Positions 5,791-13,974 are shown, counted from the first letter of the stretch. The stretch: DNA of 15,843 nucleotides from Methanocorpusculum sp. (GCA_029987395.1 DALTVX010000134.1:1-15843); one strand, 5' to 3'. Numbers and translations are program-made. Notes: a model not told the origin generated them from the letters alone.

Positions 5791-7259
5791 AACGCTATCT
5801 TGACCAGATCACTCTGGAAAAAGCAGTCGAAATGATCCAAAAAATCCCGCCGGTCGTCGGATCGAGACATCTTCCCCTCGACGATTCCTGCGGACATATC
5901 CTCGCAGAATCCTTATATGCCAAATACTCTGTCCCGGAGGTACCGACAGCGGCGATGGACGGATTTGCAGTTCGGTCTCAGGAAACCTCATCGGCCGGCG
6001 ATCAAGACCCGGTAACTCTCACAAATTTTGAGCGGGCCAACACAGGAAATGTCATTGCAAAAGAGTTTGACGCGGTGATAAAAGTTGAGGATGCCTGGTT
6101 TGAAGGGGACGATCCAACCAAGATCGTCATCAGAAAAAGCATCAACCCGGGAACAAACGTCCGGCCGATCGGAGAGGACATCAGGAAAGATCAAATGATC
6201 CTGCCGGCAGGTTCGAAGATCCTTCCATTCAATATCGGAGCGATCGCGACGTATGGATTCACCTCGGTCAAGGTGAAACGGATCCTGATCGGTATCATCC
6301 CTACCGGAACTGAACTGATCACCCCGGGCACGCGGCCTGCTCCCGGACAGGTCGTCGAAAGCAATACAGTAATGGCAGAGGTATATCTGCGGCAGTTTGG
6401 TGCCGACATCGTCAGATATCCAGCGGTAACGGACAACAAGGTACTCATTCGGGGAGCTTTAGAAAAAGCAGCCGAAGAATGCGACATCATCATCGTCTCA
6501 GCCGGTTCCTCAGCCGGAACAAAAGATTTCACGGCATCGGTGATCTCCGAGATGGGCAAACTCTTGTTTCACGGCATAGCAGTGAAACCGGGAAAACCTG
6601 CCATGGTCGGGATCATCAATAAAAAACCGGTCTTCGGTCTTCCAGGATATCCGCTTGCTGCTCAGACGGTACTGCGGATCCTCGTTTCAGCACTGCTGGG
6701 CAGCTGGGGATGGAGAGGTCCTGAACAAAAAACCGTCCGGATCGTTCTTGGCTCCCCGGTCGCGTCGGAGGGAGGGGTCGATGAGTTCAGCCTCTATGCG
6801 GCCGCACGTATCGATGACCAGTACACAGGGGTCCCGCTCTCCCGGGGAGCGAGTGTGCAGATGACCGGGGTTCGAAGCAACTGCATCGTACATATTCCCC
6901 TCGGCGTTGAAGGCTATGAGGCAGGAGAGGAGGTCAACGCACTCCTTCTGGTCGAAGAGGAGGAACTTGATCAGACGGTCCTCATTTGCGGCATAGACAA
7001 CAGATCACTGGAACATCTTACTGAACTGTGCCTCAAAGAAAAGATCAGGATCAGGGTAGGACCTGCAAGCGGGATCTCGGCTCTTATGCTTCTTGGAAAT
7101 GCAGCATGTCATCTGGCATCCGTTTCAAACGAGGAGGACTGTTCGATCTGCGGCATCGAGTATCAAACAAAAGATCTCGGAAGCCTTCGTCTCGTGACAA
7201 AGAACAATATCACCGATAAAAAAGTGAGAAGAGTGCTGGAACTTGCAGCAGAAATTTAA
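5784..7259 (+). CDS. moeA2: MoeA-type molybdopterin protein with shortened PBP-like C-terminal domain
   Basis: Second MoeA paralogue, 491 residues. The MoeA core covers about 1-392: VPTAAMDGFAV (53-63, Asp59), IPTGTEL (172-178), SAGSSAGTKD (239-248), KPGKPA (268-273), GLPGYP (285-290) and the beta-rich domain ending GVEGYEAGEEV (374-384). Residues 395-491 look like remnants of the periplasmic-binding-protein-like domain found in archaeal MoeA fusions: strand-helix LICGIDNRSLEHL, then GPASGISALMLLGNAACHLASV, then a final helix. At about 97 residues it is roughly half the usual size, and its middle appears to be missing. GGAGGT lies 6 nt before the ATG, inside moeA1. The stop codon overlaps the stop of the convergent small gene. 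A role in Mo versus W handling is possible but inferred. Confidence 0.9.
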   Translation: MVKRYLDQITLEKAVEMIQKIPPVVGSRHLPLDDSCGHILAESLYAKYSVPEVPTAAMDGFAVRSQETSSAGDQDPVTLTNFERANTGNVIAKEFDAVIKVEDAWFEGDDPTKIVIRKSINPGTNVRPIGEDIRKDQMILPAGSKILPFNIGAIATYGFTSVKVKRILIGIIPTGTELITPGTRPAPGQVVESNTVMAEVYLRQFGADIVRYPAVTDNKVLIRGALEKAAEECDIIIVSAGSSAGTKDFTASVISEMGKLLFHGIAVKPGKPAMVGIINKKPVFGLPGYPLAAQTVLRILVSALLGSWGWRGPEQKTVRIVLGSPVASEGGVDEFSLYAAARIDDQYTGVPLSRGASVQMTGVRSNCIVHIPLGVEGYEAGEEVNALLLVEEEELDQTVLICGIDNRSLEHLTELCLKEKIRIRVGPASGISALMLLGNAACHLASVSNEEDCSICGIEYQTKDLGSLRLVTKNNITDKKVRRVLELAAEI

Positions 7260-7474
7260 ACTTCTTCCAGATACTTTTTGAGCTTTGGCCAGTCGCGGAC
7301 CTTGATGAGGGCTTCTACCTCTTTTTTCTGCGGAACGTTGAAACAGTGAGCGGCAGAGGCAGCGTCGGAAAGTTTAGCGATCCTGACCTCTCGAACATCA
7401 TTATCGCCTTCTTTTATGATCATACCCAGCTGTTCAAGGAGCATAACAGCGTCACTTGCTTTTGATTTAGACAT
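7256..7474 (-). CDS. Small unrecognised protein, 72 aa
   Basis: I do not recognise the family. The 72-residue product is charged and soluble, with a helical N-terminal part (KASDAVMLLEQLGMIIKEG), a central segment with one Cys-His pair (AHCFNV) and a basic/acidic helical end (EALIKVRDWPKLKKYLEEV). There is no signal peptide or membrane segment. Its first 50 residues have the look of a small helical or wHTH-like unit, but nothing diagnostic. It probably has its own promoter: TATTATATG is centred about 27 nt before the ATG and there is no Shine-Dalgarno sequence, suggesting a leaderless mRNA. Its stop overlaps the moeA2 stop tail to tail. Residue composition and the placed promoter favour a real gene. 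Confidence 0.7.
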   Translation of the reverse strand: MSKSKASDAVMLLEQLGMIIKEGDNDVREVRIAKLSDAASAAHCFNVPQKKEVEALIKVRDWPKLKKYLEEV

Positions 7475-7495
7475 AGGTGATATTGTTACGGATGA

Positions 7496-7506
7496 GCATA
7501 TAATAG
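7496..7506 (-). promoter_or_regulatory. TATA box for the 72-aa gene (leaderless)
   Basis: The minus strand reads CTATTATATGC, centred about 27 nt upstream of the ATG at 7474, which places the transcript start at or next to the start codon. Confidence 0.5.
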
Positions 7507-7519
7507 ATACTATTGGGGT

Positions 7520-7549
7520 AAAAAAGGAAAAATCAGGTCGAATACCTGA
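7520..7549 (-). terminator. Intrinsic-type terminator of prf1-argS
   Basis: Directly after the argS stop the minus strand has a perfect inverted repeat TCAGGT-ATTCG-ACCTGA followed at once by TTTTT-CC-TTTTTT. This is the best hairpin/U-tract terminator in the window. It also insulates the promoter of the 72-aa gene just downstream. Confidence 0.7.
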
Positions 7550-7551
7550 GG

Positions 7552-9228
7552 TTACATACTTTCGAGAGCCTCGATACCAAGAACGCCGAGGGTCAGAGAA
7601 AGAGTATTTCTGCAGGCATCAACAAGGGTGAGGCGAGCATTCCGAACGTTTCCTTCCGCCTTCAAAACAGGGGCAAACCGGTAGAAGGAGTTGAAAAGAT
7701 CTGCGAGATCACGAACGTAGGATGCAAGAAGGTGGGGGCGGAGTTCTGTTACCACCTTATCGAGAACATAGGGGAAATGGGCAATGTGTTTTGCCAGGGC
7801 AAGTTCATAGGAGTCCGAGTAGTCATAACACTCAGTAAATCCGCCTTCTGCATTTGCCTTCTCCAAAATAGAGCAGGCTCGTGCATGGGCATAGAGGATA
7901 TACGGGGCGCTCTGACGTTCGAAATCAAGAGCTTCCTTCCAGTCAAATACCGTAGACTTCTCGGCAGATACCTTAACGATATCGTATCTGACCGCCCCGA
8001 TCGCGACGGCGTTGGCGATCTTTTTCCGCTCGTTTTCGTCAAGTTCAGGACGGCGAATGGTAACCTCTTCCATCGCACGCTTCTTCGTCTCGGCGACAAG
8101 CTGATCTGCCGTGATGAAAACGCCGCCGCGGGTCGTCATGGACCCTTCCGGAAGAGAGACGAACTCGAAGTGAACGATCTCCGGCGGCTGCTCACCGATC
8201 AGCTTCAGTGTTGTCTGAAGCTGAGCTCCGATCAGTTTGTGATCGGCGCCGAGCACATCGATGCTTCTGTCGCACTGAGAGTTTTTCCAGAGATGGAAGG
8301 CAAGATCACGCGCGGCATAGACCGAGGTCCCGTTGCTTCTTCGAAGAACGTATCTGTTCCCAAATCCCTGCTCAGAAAGATCAAGATACATCATCTGTCC
8401 TTCGTGATGCGCCATCGGAAGTTTTTCGATCCTGTTGAGGACAGCCTGCATAGAACCGTTCCACAAAAACTCGGTCTCACGCACGAATGTGTCATGGACA
8501 ACGTTCATTGAGGAGAGGGTTTGTTTGATCCCGTCGGCGCAGATATCAACTGAGTCGTAGAAAAGTTTCACCACCTCAGGGTCCCCTACCTCGATCTTTT
8601 CCATCAGCTGATCGAACTCAGGTTCGATCTCAGGTTTTGCCTTTGCGATCCTATTCGCCTCGACATAATGACGGACGATGAACTCATCGCCTTTTTCTCC
8701 CGGGAGGCGATCGTAATGAAGATTCTTGACTCCCCATGCAACGATCGCGATCTGACGACCCATGTCATTGAGATAATATTGTGCCTCGACAGGGTAGCCG
8801 GCTTTCCGGAATGCACGAACGAGGGTGTCACCGATCACCGTATTTCTGATATGTCCCACGTGCAGAGGTCCGTTGGGATTTGCACTGGTATGTTCGATGA
8901 TGACCTTCTCGGTTCGGGAGGGAAGAGCCCCGTAGTCTGCTCTGCGTGCCGCTCGAACGGAGTCCGCGACGTAATCTCCGCAGAAGATGAAGTTGATGTA
9001 GGGACCTTTGGCAGTTACCTGAATATCTTTTGCCTCGGGTTTTGCCGAGATAGCGGCGACGATTTCACCGGCGATCTGTGCAGGGTTTTTTCTTTCTTTC
9101 TTTGCAAGTGCAAATGAAACGGTGGAGGCAAGATCAGCGTGATCTCCCCCGTCCGTGATCATAACATCATCAAGGCCTGTAACATCACGAAGAAGATCGA
9201 TCGTTTTTTGAATATATTCGCGATACAT
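7552..9228 (-). CDS. argS: Arginyl-tRNA synthetase
   Basis: Class I synthetase charging tRNA-Arg; 558 residues, normal length. The N-terminal Add1 domain covers about 1-105. The HIGH motif is HVGH (123-126) in SANPNGPLHVGHIRNT, and the Rossmann core carries YLNDMGRQ and VLGADH. The KMSKS loop is replaced by SMTTRG (363-368), a variant known in this enzyme. The DALR anticodon-binding domain begins near 443 (YILYAHARACSILEKA). The start at 9228 (MYREYIQ) lies one base after the prf1 stop. A longer in-frame opening to 9273 overlaps prf1 and lacks family sequence. It is the second gene of a prf1-argS operon, linking termination and charging functions. Confidence 0.96.
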   Translation of the reverse strand: MYREYIQKTIDLLRDVTGLDDVMITDGGDHADLASTVSFALAKKERKNPAQIAGEIVAAISAKPEAKDIQVTAKGPYINFIFCGDYVADSVRAARRADYGALPSRTEKVIIEHTSANPNGPLHVGHIRNTVIGDTLVRAFRKAGYPVEAQYYLNDMGRQIAIVAWGVKNLHYDRLPGEKGDEFIVRHYVEANRIAKAKPEIEPEFDQLMEKIEVGDPEVVKLFYDSVDICADGIKQTLSSMNVVHDTFVRETEFLWNGSMQAVLNRIEKLPMAHHEGQMMYLDLSEQGFGNRYVLRRSNGTSVYAARDLAFHLWKNSQCDRSIDVLGADHKLIGAQLQTTLKLIGEQPPEIVHFEFVSLPEGSMTTRGGVFITADQLVAETKKRAMEEVTIRRPELDENERKKIANAVAIGAVRYDIVKVSAEKSTVFDWKEALDFERQSAPYILYAHARACSILEKANAEGGFTECYDYSDSYELALAKHIAHFPYVLDKVVTELRPHLLASYVRDLADLFNSFYRFAPVLKAEGNVRNARLTLVDACRNTLSLTLGVLGIEALESM

Positions 9229-9229
9229 G

Positions 9230-10516
9230 TTACATCCCGGTCGGATAGCGAAGAACGGCCGCGATACCGCCAAATGCGGAGTAAAGCATTGCTCCCTCCT
9301 CGAAATCTTCAGATATTATCTCTACTCTGGCATTTGATGAGTCGGCCAGTTCAGTCAGTTCATCAATGATATCGGCTTCTTTGGTAAGAATAAGCGGAGA
9401 CTGACATTTCGGACAGTAACCAAAAGGCAGGTCTTTGGCCTTTTTGCCGGCTTCGATCGTTACAGTCTTGATCTCTTCATAGCCACAGTTTCGACAATTT
9501 ATAATGAGCCGTACTTTCCGCAGTTTATCAGAGAGAAGAAGGGTATCGACTGCCCCTGCTTCCAGATTGAGACGGACACTGTCTTCTCCGTACGCCGCTG
9601 CCCCGTGCTCTTTGATAAGTTCTTTGAAGAATCGGGACATCTCATCTTTTTGATCCATGATCCCAACGCCGCGAAGAGCATCCTGAGCATTGTCCACCAG
9701 TTCACGAAGACCAAACTCATTCGTATAGGACGAATCAAAGAGACCGATGATCCTTTTTTGAACTTCGTGATGAAGGAACTCGCCTGCAGCAAACTCTTCT
9801 TTGGTCGGCATCGGACCGCCGATCAGCACACCTTTGAACTTTTCAAAGAAGTTGGGTTCAGCTAAGAAGGCAGCTGAAGCGCGTTCACCTACTTTGCTGT
9901 AAAAATCGTGGATAGCGATCAATCTGAGCCGCTCGAAACGAACGCTGGACTGACCTCCTTTTCTTTGTTTGCCCGGAACGGTGGAGTGTGTCCCGTGGAT
10001 CGGCTCGATATGTGTGCCGCGAAGGAATCCCCAATAGGCCTCACGACGGTCTAAGACTAACAGTCCGTAGACATATTTGTCATCAAGCATCGCCTTGAGC
10101 GGTTCCAGTTCAAAGGTAGAGCTGCATCGGTAACTGTAGGTTTGGATAAGCTCGGGAGGATTTACGATGATGGATTCCAGATCGGTTTTATCTCCGCCAA
10201 CGTTGATCGCTCCGCAGAAGATCGCCATCCCATTTTCAGGGGGAGTCTTGAAGTATTTCAGGCGTGCGAGAATTGAGGAGAGCGCACTCTGAACGTTTGA
10301 GCGCGTCTGTTTGCTTTTGATGTTCGCACACTGCCCGTATTCATCGCGAAGATGGGCGGTCACATCATAGATCTGCTTATCCGGTGGGATGTAAAGAGAG
10401 ATCAGTTCAGTTCCTGATCCCTCTTTTTCCTCTAACCGTTCAAGTGATTTTTTGAACTCGTATCGCTTTCTCGCTTCATCTTTTTCTATTTCGTGCTGGG
10501 ATTGTTCCTCTGCCAT
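9230..10516 (-). CDS. prf1: Peptide chain release factor aRF1
   Basis: Archaeal class I release factor that reads all three stop codons and triggers peptide release. 428 residues. Domain 1 carries NIKS (65-68, stop recognition). Domain 2 carries GGQ (187-189) in the GKQRKGGQSSVRFERLR segment, which contacts the peptidyl transferase centre. Domain 3 has a zinc-ribbon-like minidomain with CRNC (341/344) and CPKC (368/371). The first 30 residues are highly charged and helical. No Shine-Dalgarno lies before the ATG; a TATA-like stretch occurs about 65-80 nt upstream at 10580-10600. One base separates its stop from argS, so the genes are almost certainly co-transcribed. Confidence 0.97.
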   Translation of the reverse strand: MAEEQSQHEIEKDEARKRYEFKKSLERLEEKEGSGTELISLYIPPDKQIYDVTAHLRDEYGQCANIKSKQTRSNVQSALSSILARLKYFKTPPENGMAIFCGAINVGGDKTDLESIIVNPPELIQTYSYRCSSTFELEPLKAMLDDKYVYGLLVLDRREAYWGFLRGTHIEPIHGTHSTVPGKQRKGGQSSVRFERLRLIAIHDFYSKVGERASAAFLAEPNFFEKFKGVLIGGPMPTKEEFAAGEFLHHEVQKRIIGLFDSSYTNEFGLRELVDNAQDALRGVGIMDQKDEMSRFFKELIKEHGAAAYGEDSVRLNLEAGAVDTLLLSDKLRKVRLIINCRNCGYEEIKTVTIEAGKKAKDLPFGYCPKCQSPLILTKEADIIDELTELADSSNARVEIISEDFEEGAMLYSAFGGIAAVLRYPTGM

Positions 10517-10673
10517 TGTATATACGACCCTTAACTGTCCGTCAATGATCCGACGGTAGAATGTGGAGTCTTATTTGATGTATAAGATAATTAAACATAG
10601 TATCGAGAAAAGGGGAGAACACATGTAAAAAAATAGTAACGCTGATATCCTCTTCTGTTCTATAAAATAAGTT

Positions 10674-12194
10674 ATGAAAAAAGGCTATGGGTTAATACTG
10701 GGGGTAGCGGCGTTCCTGATTCTGCTGCTCGCCCCAATAGACCCTACCATTATGCCGGTCCAGGCCCGACTTGCGGCCGCAGTGACCGTAATGATGGCTA
10801 TTTTTTGGATCACCCAGCCGATCCCAATTGAGGCAACTGCCCTCATACCATTGGTGGCATTTCCTCTTTTAGGAATTCTGAAGCCCGCTGAAGCGGCAGT
10901 CCCCTATGCGGATAAGGTTATTTTTCTCTTCCTTGGCGGTTTTATTATTGCCATGTCGATGCAGAGATGGGGACTCCATAAAAGGATCGCATTGAAAATC
11001 ATCAATATCACAGGTACAAGTCCAAAAAGGCTCATCCTCGGATTCATGATCGCGACGGCGTTTCTTTCGATGTGGATGTCAAATACGGCAACTGCTATGA
11101 TGATGATCCCGATCGCTATAGCAATTATTGCAACGGTGCTCCCGACAAAGGTGTTTGCTGATATGGAACCGCAGCATAAAGCGTTTGCAGGATGTCTTGT
11201 GCTCGCCGTTGCCTATGCAGCTGGCGTTGGAGGTATCGGAACTCTGATCGGAACACCGGCAAACGGCATTCTCGCCGCACAGATGGCACTTATTTTCCCG
11301 CAGAGTACACCGATCGACTTCTTCACCTGGATGGAGTTTGGTGTTCCGTTCGTCATCCTAATGATCTTGGTGATCTGGCTCTGGCTCACAAAAGTTGCCT
11401 ACAGAAAGATGCCGAATATTCTTGTCAATGCAAAAGATGCATTGAATAAAGAGGTCAAAGAACTCGGTCCGATGTCCCGCGGTGAGAAAAATACACTGTT
11501 CGTTTTTGTTCTGACGGCATTTTGCTGGATATTTGCCAAAAGTAAAGATTTTGGGATTTTCACCCTCCCAGGTCTCGATGTGTTCATTCCGGGGATCGAT
11601 GATTCGACGATCGCAATTTTCGGCGCTATTTTGTTGTTCATCATCCCGATCAGCTGGAGAAAACAGGAGTACACCATGAACTGGCAATGGGCCGTTCGTA
11701 TCCCATGGGGGATCCTTCTGCTCTTTGGCGGCGGTATGTGTCTTTCTGCGGCATTTATCAAGAGCGGCCTCGCACAAACGATCGTCGGATATCTGGACGT
11801 TTTACACGGGGTCCCGATCCTTATCATCGTCCTTGCGATAGCGGTTTTAGTAACGTTCATGACGGAACTTACCTCAAATACGGCTATTGCTTCGGTGATG
11901 ATGCCGATCCTCGCGGTCACGGCGATCTCTCTTGCGGTGAACCCAATGGTCCTTATGATGACCGCGGCGGTCTGTTCATCCCTCGCATTCATGCTCCCGG
12001 TAGCTACCCCACCAAATGCGATCGCCTTTGGTACAGAATATGTGGAGATGAAGGATATGGTGACGGCGGGTTGGTTCCTCAACCTGATAGGTATCGTGAT
12101 ATTCACCATCTTTGTCTTCACGATAGTATTATGGGCATTTGGCATCACGCTCGATCTCCCTTCATGGGCTCTTGCATCGACCGTGAACATCTAA
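10674..12194 (+). CDS. SLC13/DASS-family sodium:anion symporter
   Basis: Polytopic membrane transporter of 506 residues and about 11-12 hydrophobic segments, probably driving uptake of di- or tricarboxylates, sulfate or a related anion with Na+. The two DASS repeats each contain the substrate/Na+ SNT motif, SNTAT at 136-140 and TSNTA at 400-404, each followed by a helical MMMIPI or VMMPIL segment. The partner hairpins are GTLIGTPANGI (189-199) and VATPPNAIAFG (443-453). The substrate cannot be read from sequence. It stands alone, divergent from prf1-argS, in a 157-nt spacer with A/T-rich stretches that probably hold both promoters. No Shine-Dalgarno is seen. A T8 run follows the stop codon. 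Confidence 0.9.
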   Translation: MKKGYGLILGVAAFLILLLAPIDPTIMPVQARLAAAVTVMMAIFWITQPIPIEATALIPLVAFPLLGILKPAEAAVPYADKVIFLFLGGFIIAMSMQRWGLHKRIALKIINITGTSPKRLILGFMIATAFLSMWMSNTATAMMMIPIAIAIIATVLPTKVFADMEPQHKAFAGCLVLAVAYAAGVGGIGTLIGTPANGILAAQMALIFPQSTPIDFFTWMEFGVPFVILMILVIWLWLTKVAYRKMPNILVNAKDALNKEVKELGPMSRGEKNTLFVFVLTAFCWIFAKSKDFGIFTLPGLDVFIPGIDDSTIAIFGAILLFIIPISWRKQEYTMNWQWAVRIPWGILLLFGGGMCLSAAFIKSGLAQTIVGYLDVLHGVPILIIVLAIAVLVTFMTELTSNTAIASVMMPILAVTAISLAVNPMVLMMTAAVCSSLAFMLPVATPPNAIAFGTEYVEMKDMVTAGWFLNLIGIVIFTIFVFTIVLWAFGITLDLPSWALASTVNI

Positions 12195-12196
12195 CC

Positions 12197-12222
12197 TTTT
12201 TTTTATCCTGAGGATCTTTTTT
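12197..12222 (+). terminator. T-tracts and short dyad after the DASS gene
   Basis: Eight T begin 2 nt after the stop (12197-12204). These are followed by ATCCT-G-AGGAT and another six T (12217-12222). The paired T-tracts are good archaeal termination signals. The dyad has a one-base loop and cannot fold fully as a hairpin. Confidence 0.5.
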
Positions 12223-12298
12223 ATTCGTGCCGCCGCTTTGAAAGATGTTTCACCTGAGGAAAAGGCAACGGCAACAAACGAAACCGAAACATAATCTC

Positions 12299-12330
12299 AA
12301 AAAAAGTCCTTAGAAAAAGATGAGAAAAAG
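12299..12330 (-). terminator. Triple U-tract downstream of tRNA-Ala
   Basis: On the minus strand, beyond the tRNA 3' end, come three T-runs (CTTTTTCTC, CTTTTTCTA and ACTTTTTTTG) within about 35 nt. This is consistent with U-tract termination of the tRNA transcript. Confidence 0.45.
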
Positions 12331-12334
12331 CGAA

Positions 12335-12406
12335 TGGACCCGGCGGGATTTGAACCCGCGGCATCTACGTTGCGAACGTAGCTATCTACCCCTGATATAC
12401 GAGCCC
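12335..12406 (-). tRNA. tRNA-Ala (anticodon CGC)
   Basis: A 72-nt cloverleaf reads on the minus strand. Acceptor GGGCTCG pairs with CGGGTCC and includes G3-U70, the alanine identity pair, with discriminator A. The D arm is TATC/GATA around a G-rich loop. Anticodon stem CTACG/CGTAG encloses loop TTCGCAA, giving anticodon CGC for codon GCG. The T arm is GCGGG-TTCAAAT-CCCGC. The variable loop is five bases. The CCA tail is not encoded and no intron is present. Confidence 0.96.
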
Positions 12407-12471
12407 AGATATCTCTATTAAATAGGACAAATTACGTATTAACTCTATGGTCTCATCACGGAGAACCGCAG

Positions 12472-12482
12472 TAAAAAAAGTA
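12472..12482 (-). terminator. U-tract after tfb
   Basis: The minus strand reads ATACTTTTTTTAC 10-20 nt after the tfb stop at 12491. A run of seven T fits archaeal termination and separates tfb from the downstream tRNA. Confidence 0.45.
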
Positions 12483-12490
12483 TTTGGGGA

Positions 12491-13513
12491 TTATAAGATG
12501 ATCTCTATATCGAGCTGTTCAGCAAGTTCCTTGTACCGGTTACGGATCGTGACCTCGGTCACGCCTGCGACGTCAGCAACTTCGCGCTGAGTTCTGCGTT
12601 CTCCGGAAAGGATCGAGGAGATGTAAATAGCTGCTGCCGCGACGCCTGTTGGACCACGGCCGCTGGTAAGTTCACGCTCGCCTGCCTGTTTTAAGATCTC
12701 CATAGCACGCGACTGGACCTCGCCTTTCAGACCAAGTCCTGAACAGAACCTTGGCACATAATCGCCGGGGGAGGTCGGGAGAAGTTTCAACCCAAGTTCA
12801 CGGGAGATGAACCGGTATGTCCTACCGATCTCTTTTCTGGAAACACGGGAAACTTCCGCGATCTCGTCAAGAGTTCTTGGAACATTACACTGACGGCATG
12901 CCGCATACAGCGCTGCTGCCGCAACACCTTCGATACTTCTACCACGGATAAGGTTCTTATCGACGGCATCACGATAAACGACCGCTGCGGTCTCACGAAC
13001 ATTTCGCGGGAGACCAAGAGCAGAGGCCATTCGGTCAAGTTCGGAAAGTGCAAACGCCAGATTACGTTCGGTCGCGTTCGAAACTCTGATACGGCGCTGC
13101 CATTTTCTCAGACGGTATAACTGGGCCCTGTTCTTGGAGGAGATCGCTCTTCCGTAACTGTCACGGTTTCTCCAGTCGATCATCGTCGAAAGACCTTTAT
13201 CGTGGATGGTAAAGGTCATCGGTGCACCGACACGCGACCTCTTCATCCGCTGGTCATGATCGAATGCACGCCATTCAGGCCCGCGATCGATGAAATCATC
13301 GTCCAGAACAAGACCGCACTGCTGACATACGAGTTCGGCACGTTCATAATCATGAACAAGCTGCTTGCTCCCGCACTCCGGACAAACGGTCGCGGTCGCA
13401 TCATTTCCGCCCTGTTTCACCTTCTCTAGAGCAACAACAGTCGTCTCCTGACGCTGTTTCATCTTCTCTCTATCCACTTTTAGCTGTTTCAGTTTCTCTA
13501 TTTCGGTTTCCAT
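12491..13513 (-). CDS. tfb: Transcription initiation factor IIB (TFB)
   Basis: TFB bridges TBP-TATA-BRE and RNA polymerase for promoter opening. 340 residues. The zinc ribbon is CPEC (44/47) with CQQC (63/66). The B-reader/B-linker region follows with RGPEWRAFDHDQRMKRSRVG (77-96), then FTIHDKGLSTMIDWRNRDSYG. Two cyclin-like repeats contain ERNLAFALSELDRMASALGLP and, in repeat two, RAMEILKQAGERELTSGRGP; RRTQREVADVAGVTEVTIRNRYKEL is the C-terminal BRE-contacting helix-turn-helix (motif split here by its position within repeat two). About 40 charged residues precede the zinc ribbon, longer than in many TFBs and probably coiled. It lies 27 nt after gar1, a conserved archaeal pairing. Confidence 0.97.
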   Translation of the reverse strand: METEIEKLKQLKVDREKMKQRQETTVVALEKVKQGGNDATATVCPECGSKQLVHDYERAELVCQQCGLVLDDDFIDRGPEWRAFDHDQRMKRSRVGAPMTFTIHDKGLSTMIDWRNRDSYGRAISSKNRAQLYRLRKWQRRIRVSNATERNLAFALSELDRMASALGLPRNVRETAAVVYRDAVDKNLIRGRSIEGVAAAALYAACRQCNVPRTLDEIAEVSRVSRKEIGRTYRFISRELGLKLLPTSPGDYVPRFCSGLGLKGEVQSRAMEILKQAGERELTSGRGPTGVAAAAIYISSILSGERRTQREVADVAGVTEVTIRNRYKELAEQLDIEIIL

Positions 13514-13540
13514 GATTATTAAATTCCTTTTGATAACGGA

Positions 13541-13846
13541 TCAACGGCGATTCGAACGCTGTTCACCTGCATATTTCCGATAAGGTTTTTTGTAGGATTT
13601 TTCTGGTTTCGTTTCGGCGATAACATACAGTTTATCTCCTGCATCCACACGCAAAACCGAATCATCCCTGCATAAAACAGTCAGATACGGCCGCGAAACA
13701 CTCCCATAAAGGTCTACGATTTTACCAACAGATCTGTTTTGTTCATCTGCAACTTCCGTATAAAGAGGAGGGAGCTGACCTGCATCACTTTCAACAATTA
13801 GCAACCGCCTCCCAAGACGAGATACTACATTCCCTGCAAATTTCAC
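13541..13846 (-). CDS. gar1: H/ACA ribonucleoprotein subunit Gar1
   Basis: Gar1 is the small beta-barrel subunit of H/ACA RNPs. It binds the Cbf5 catalytic subunit during guided rRNA pseudouridylation. 101 residues, normal for archaea. Core signatures are KFAGNVVSRLGRRLLIV, SVGKIVDLYGSVSRPYLTVL and DKLYVI, followed by a basic tail (KPYRKYAGEQRSNRR) suited to RNA contact. The start ATG lies 128 nt from the end of the upstream PHP gene. The spacer holds TATA-like boxes and a hairpin. It is followed by tfb, the usual archaeal neighbour. Confidence 0.93.
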   Translation of the reverse strand: MKFAGNVVSRLGRRLLIVESDAGQLPPLYTEVADEQNRSVGKIVDLYGSVSRPYLTVLCRDDSVLRVDAGDKLYVIAETKPEKSYKKPYRKYAGEQRSNRR

Positions 13847-13862
13847 AAATCAAACCTCGGTA

Positions 13863-13879
13863 ACTGCCGATTAGGCAGT
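13863..13879 (-). promoter_or_regulatory. Hairpin in the gar1 leader
   Basis: Perfect inverted repeat ACTGCC-TAATC-GGCAGT on the minus strand, 6 bp with a 5-nt loop, 17 nt before the gar1 ATG. If the TATA-like GCATAAATACC at 13909-13919 is used, the repeat falls inside the 5' leader. Function unknown. Confidence 0.4.
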
Positions 13880-13908
13880 CTAGCAACCCATGGAATACAA
13901 ACCACAGG

Positions 13909-13919
13909 GTATTTATGCA
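13909..13919 (-). promoter_or_regulatory. Candidate TATA box for gar1-tfb
   Basis: The minus strand reads GCATAAATACC, which predicts a start near 13888 and a leader of about 40 nt. A second AT-rich box, GTATATATATTA, lies further upstream near 13940-13951 and is an alternative. Confidence 0.35.
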
Positions 13920-13974
13920 TAGTATTATGCGGCCGAGGTAATATATATACATTTCCCAGAATACTAAAATACAA

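Noticed and set aside
7732..8511. 259-aa open frame on the plus strand inside argS
   Set aside because: It is antisense to a complete arginyl-tRNA synthetase and has no recognisable domain.
9229..9273. Extended start of argS inside prf1
   Set aside because: The family N-terminus begins at MYREYIQ, one base after the prf1 stop. The extension only overlaps prf1.
11399..12190. 263-aa minus-strand frame opposite the DASS transporter
   Set aside because: The composition is that of a shadow of a hydrophobic gene, and the plus-strand product has both SNT motifs.
12223..12294. Short frame reading IRAAALKDVSPEEKATATNE before tRNA-Ala
   Set aside because: It has no ATG/GTG start with a ribosome binding site, is only about 23 codons, and lies in a terminator-rich spacer. 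Chance openness is likely, although the sequence looks protein-like.
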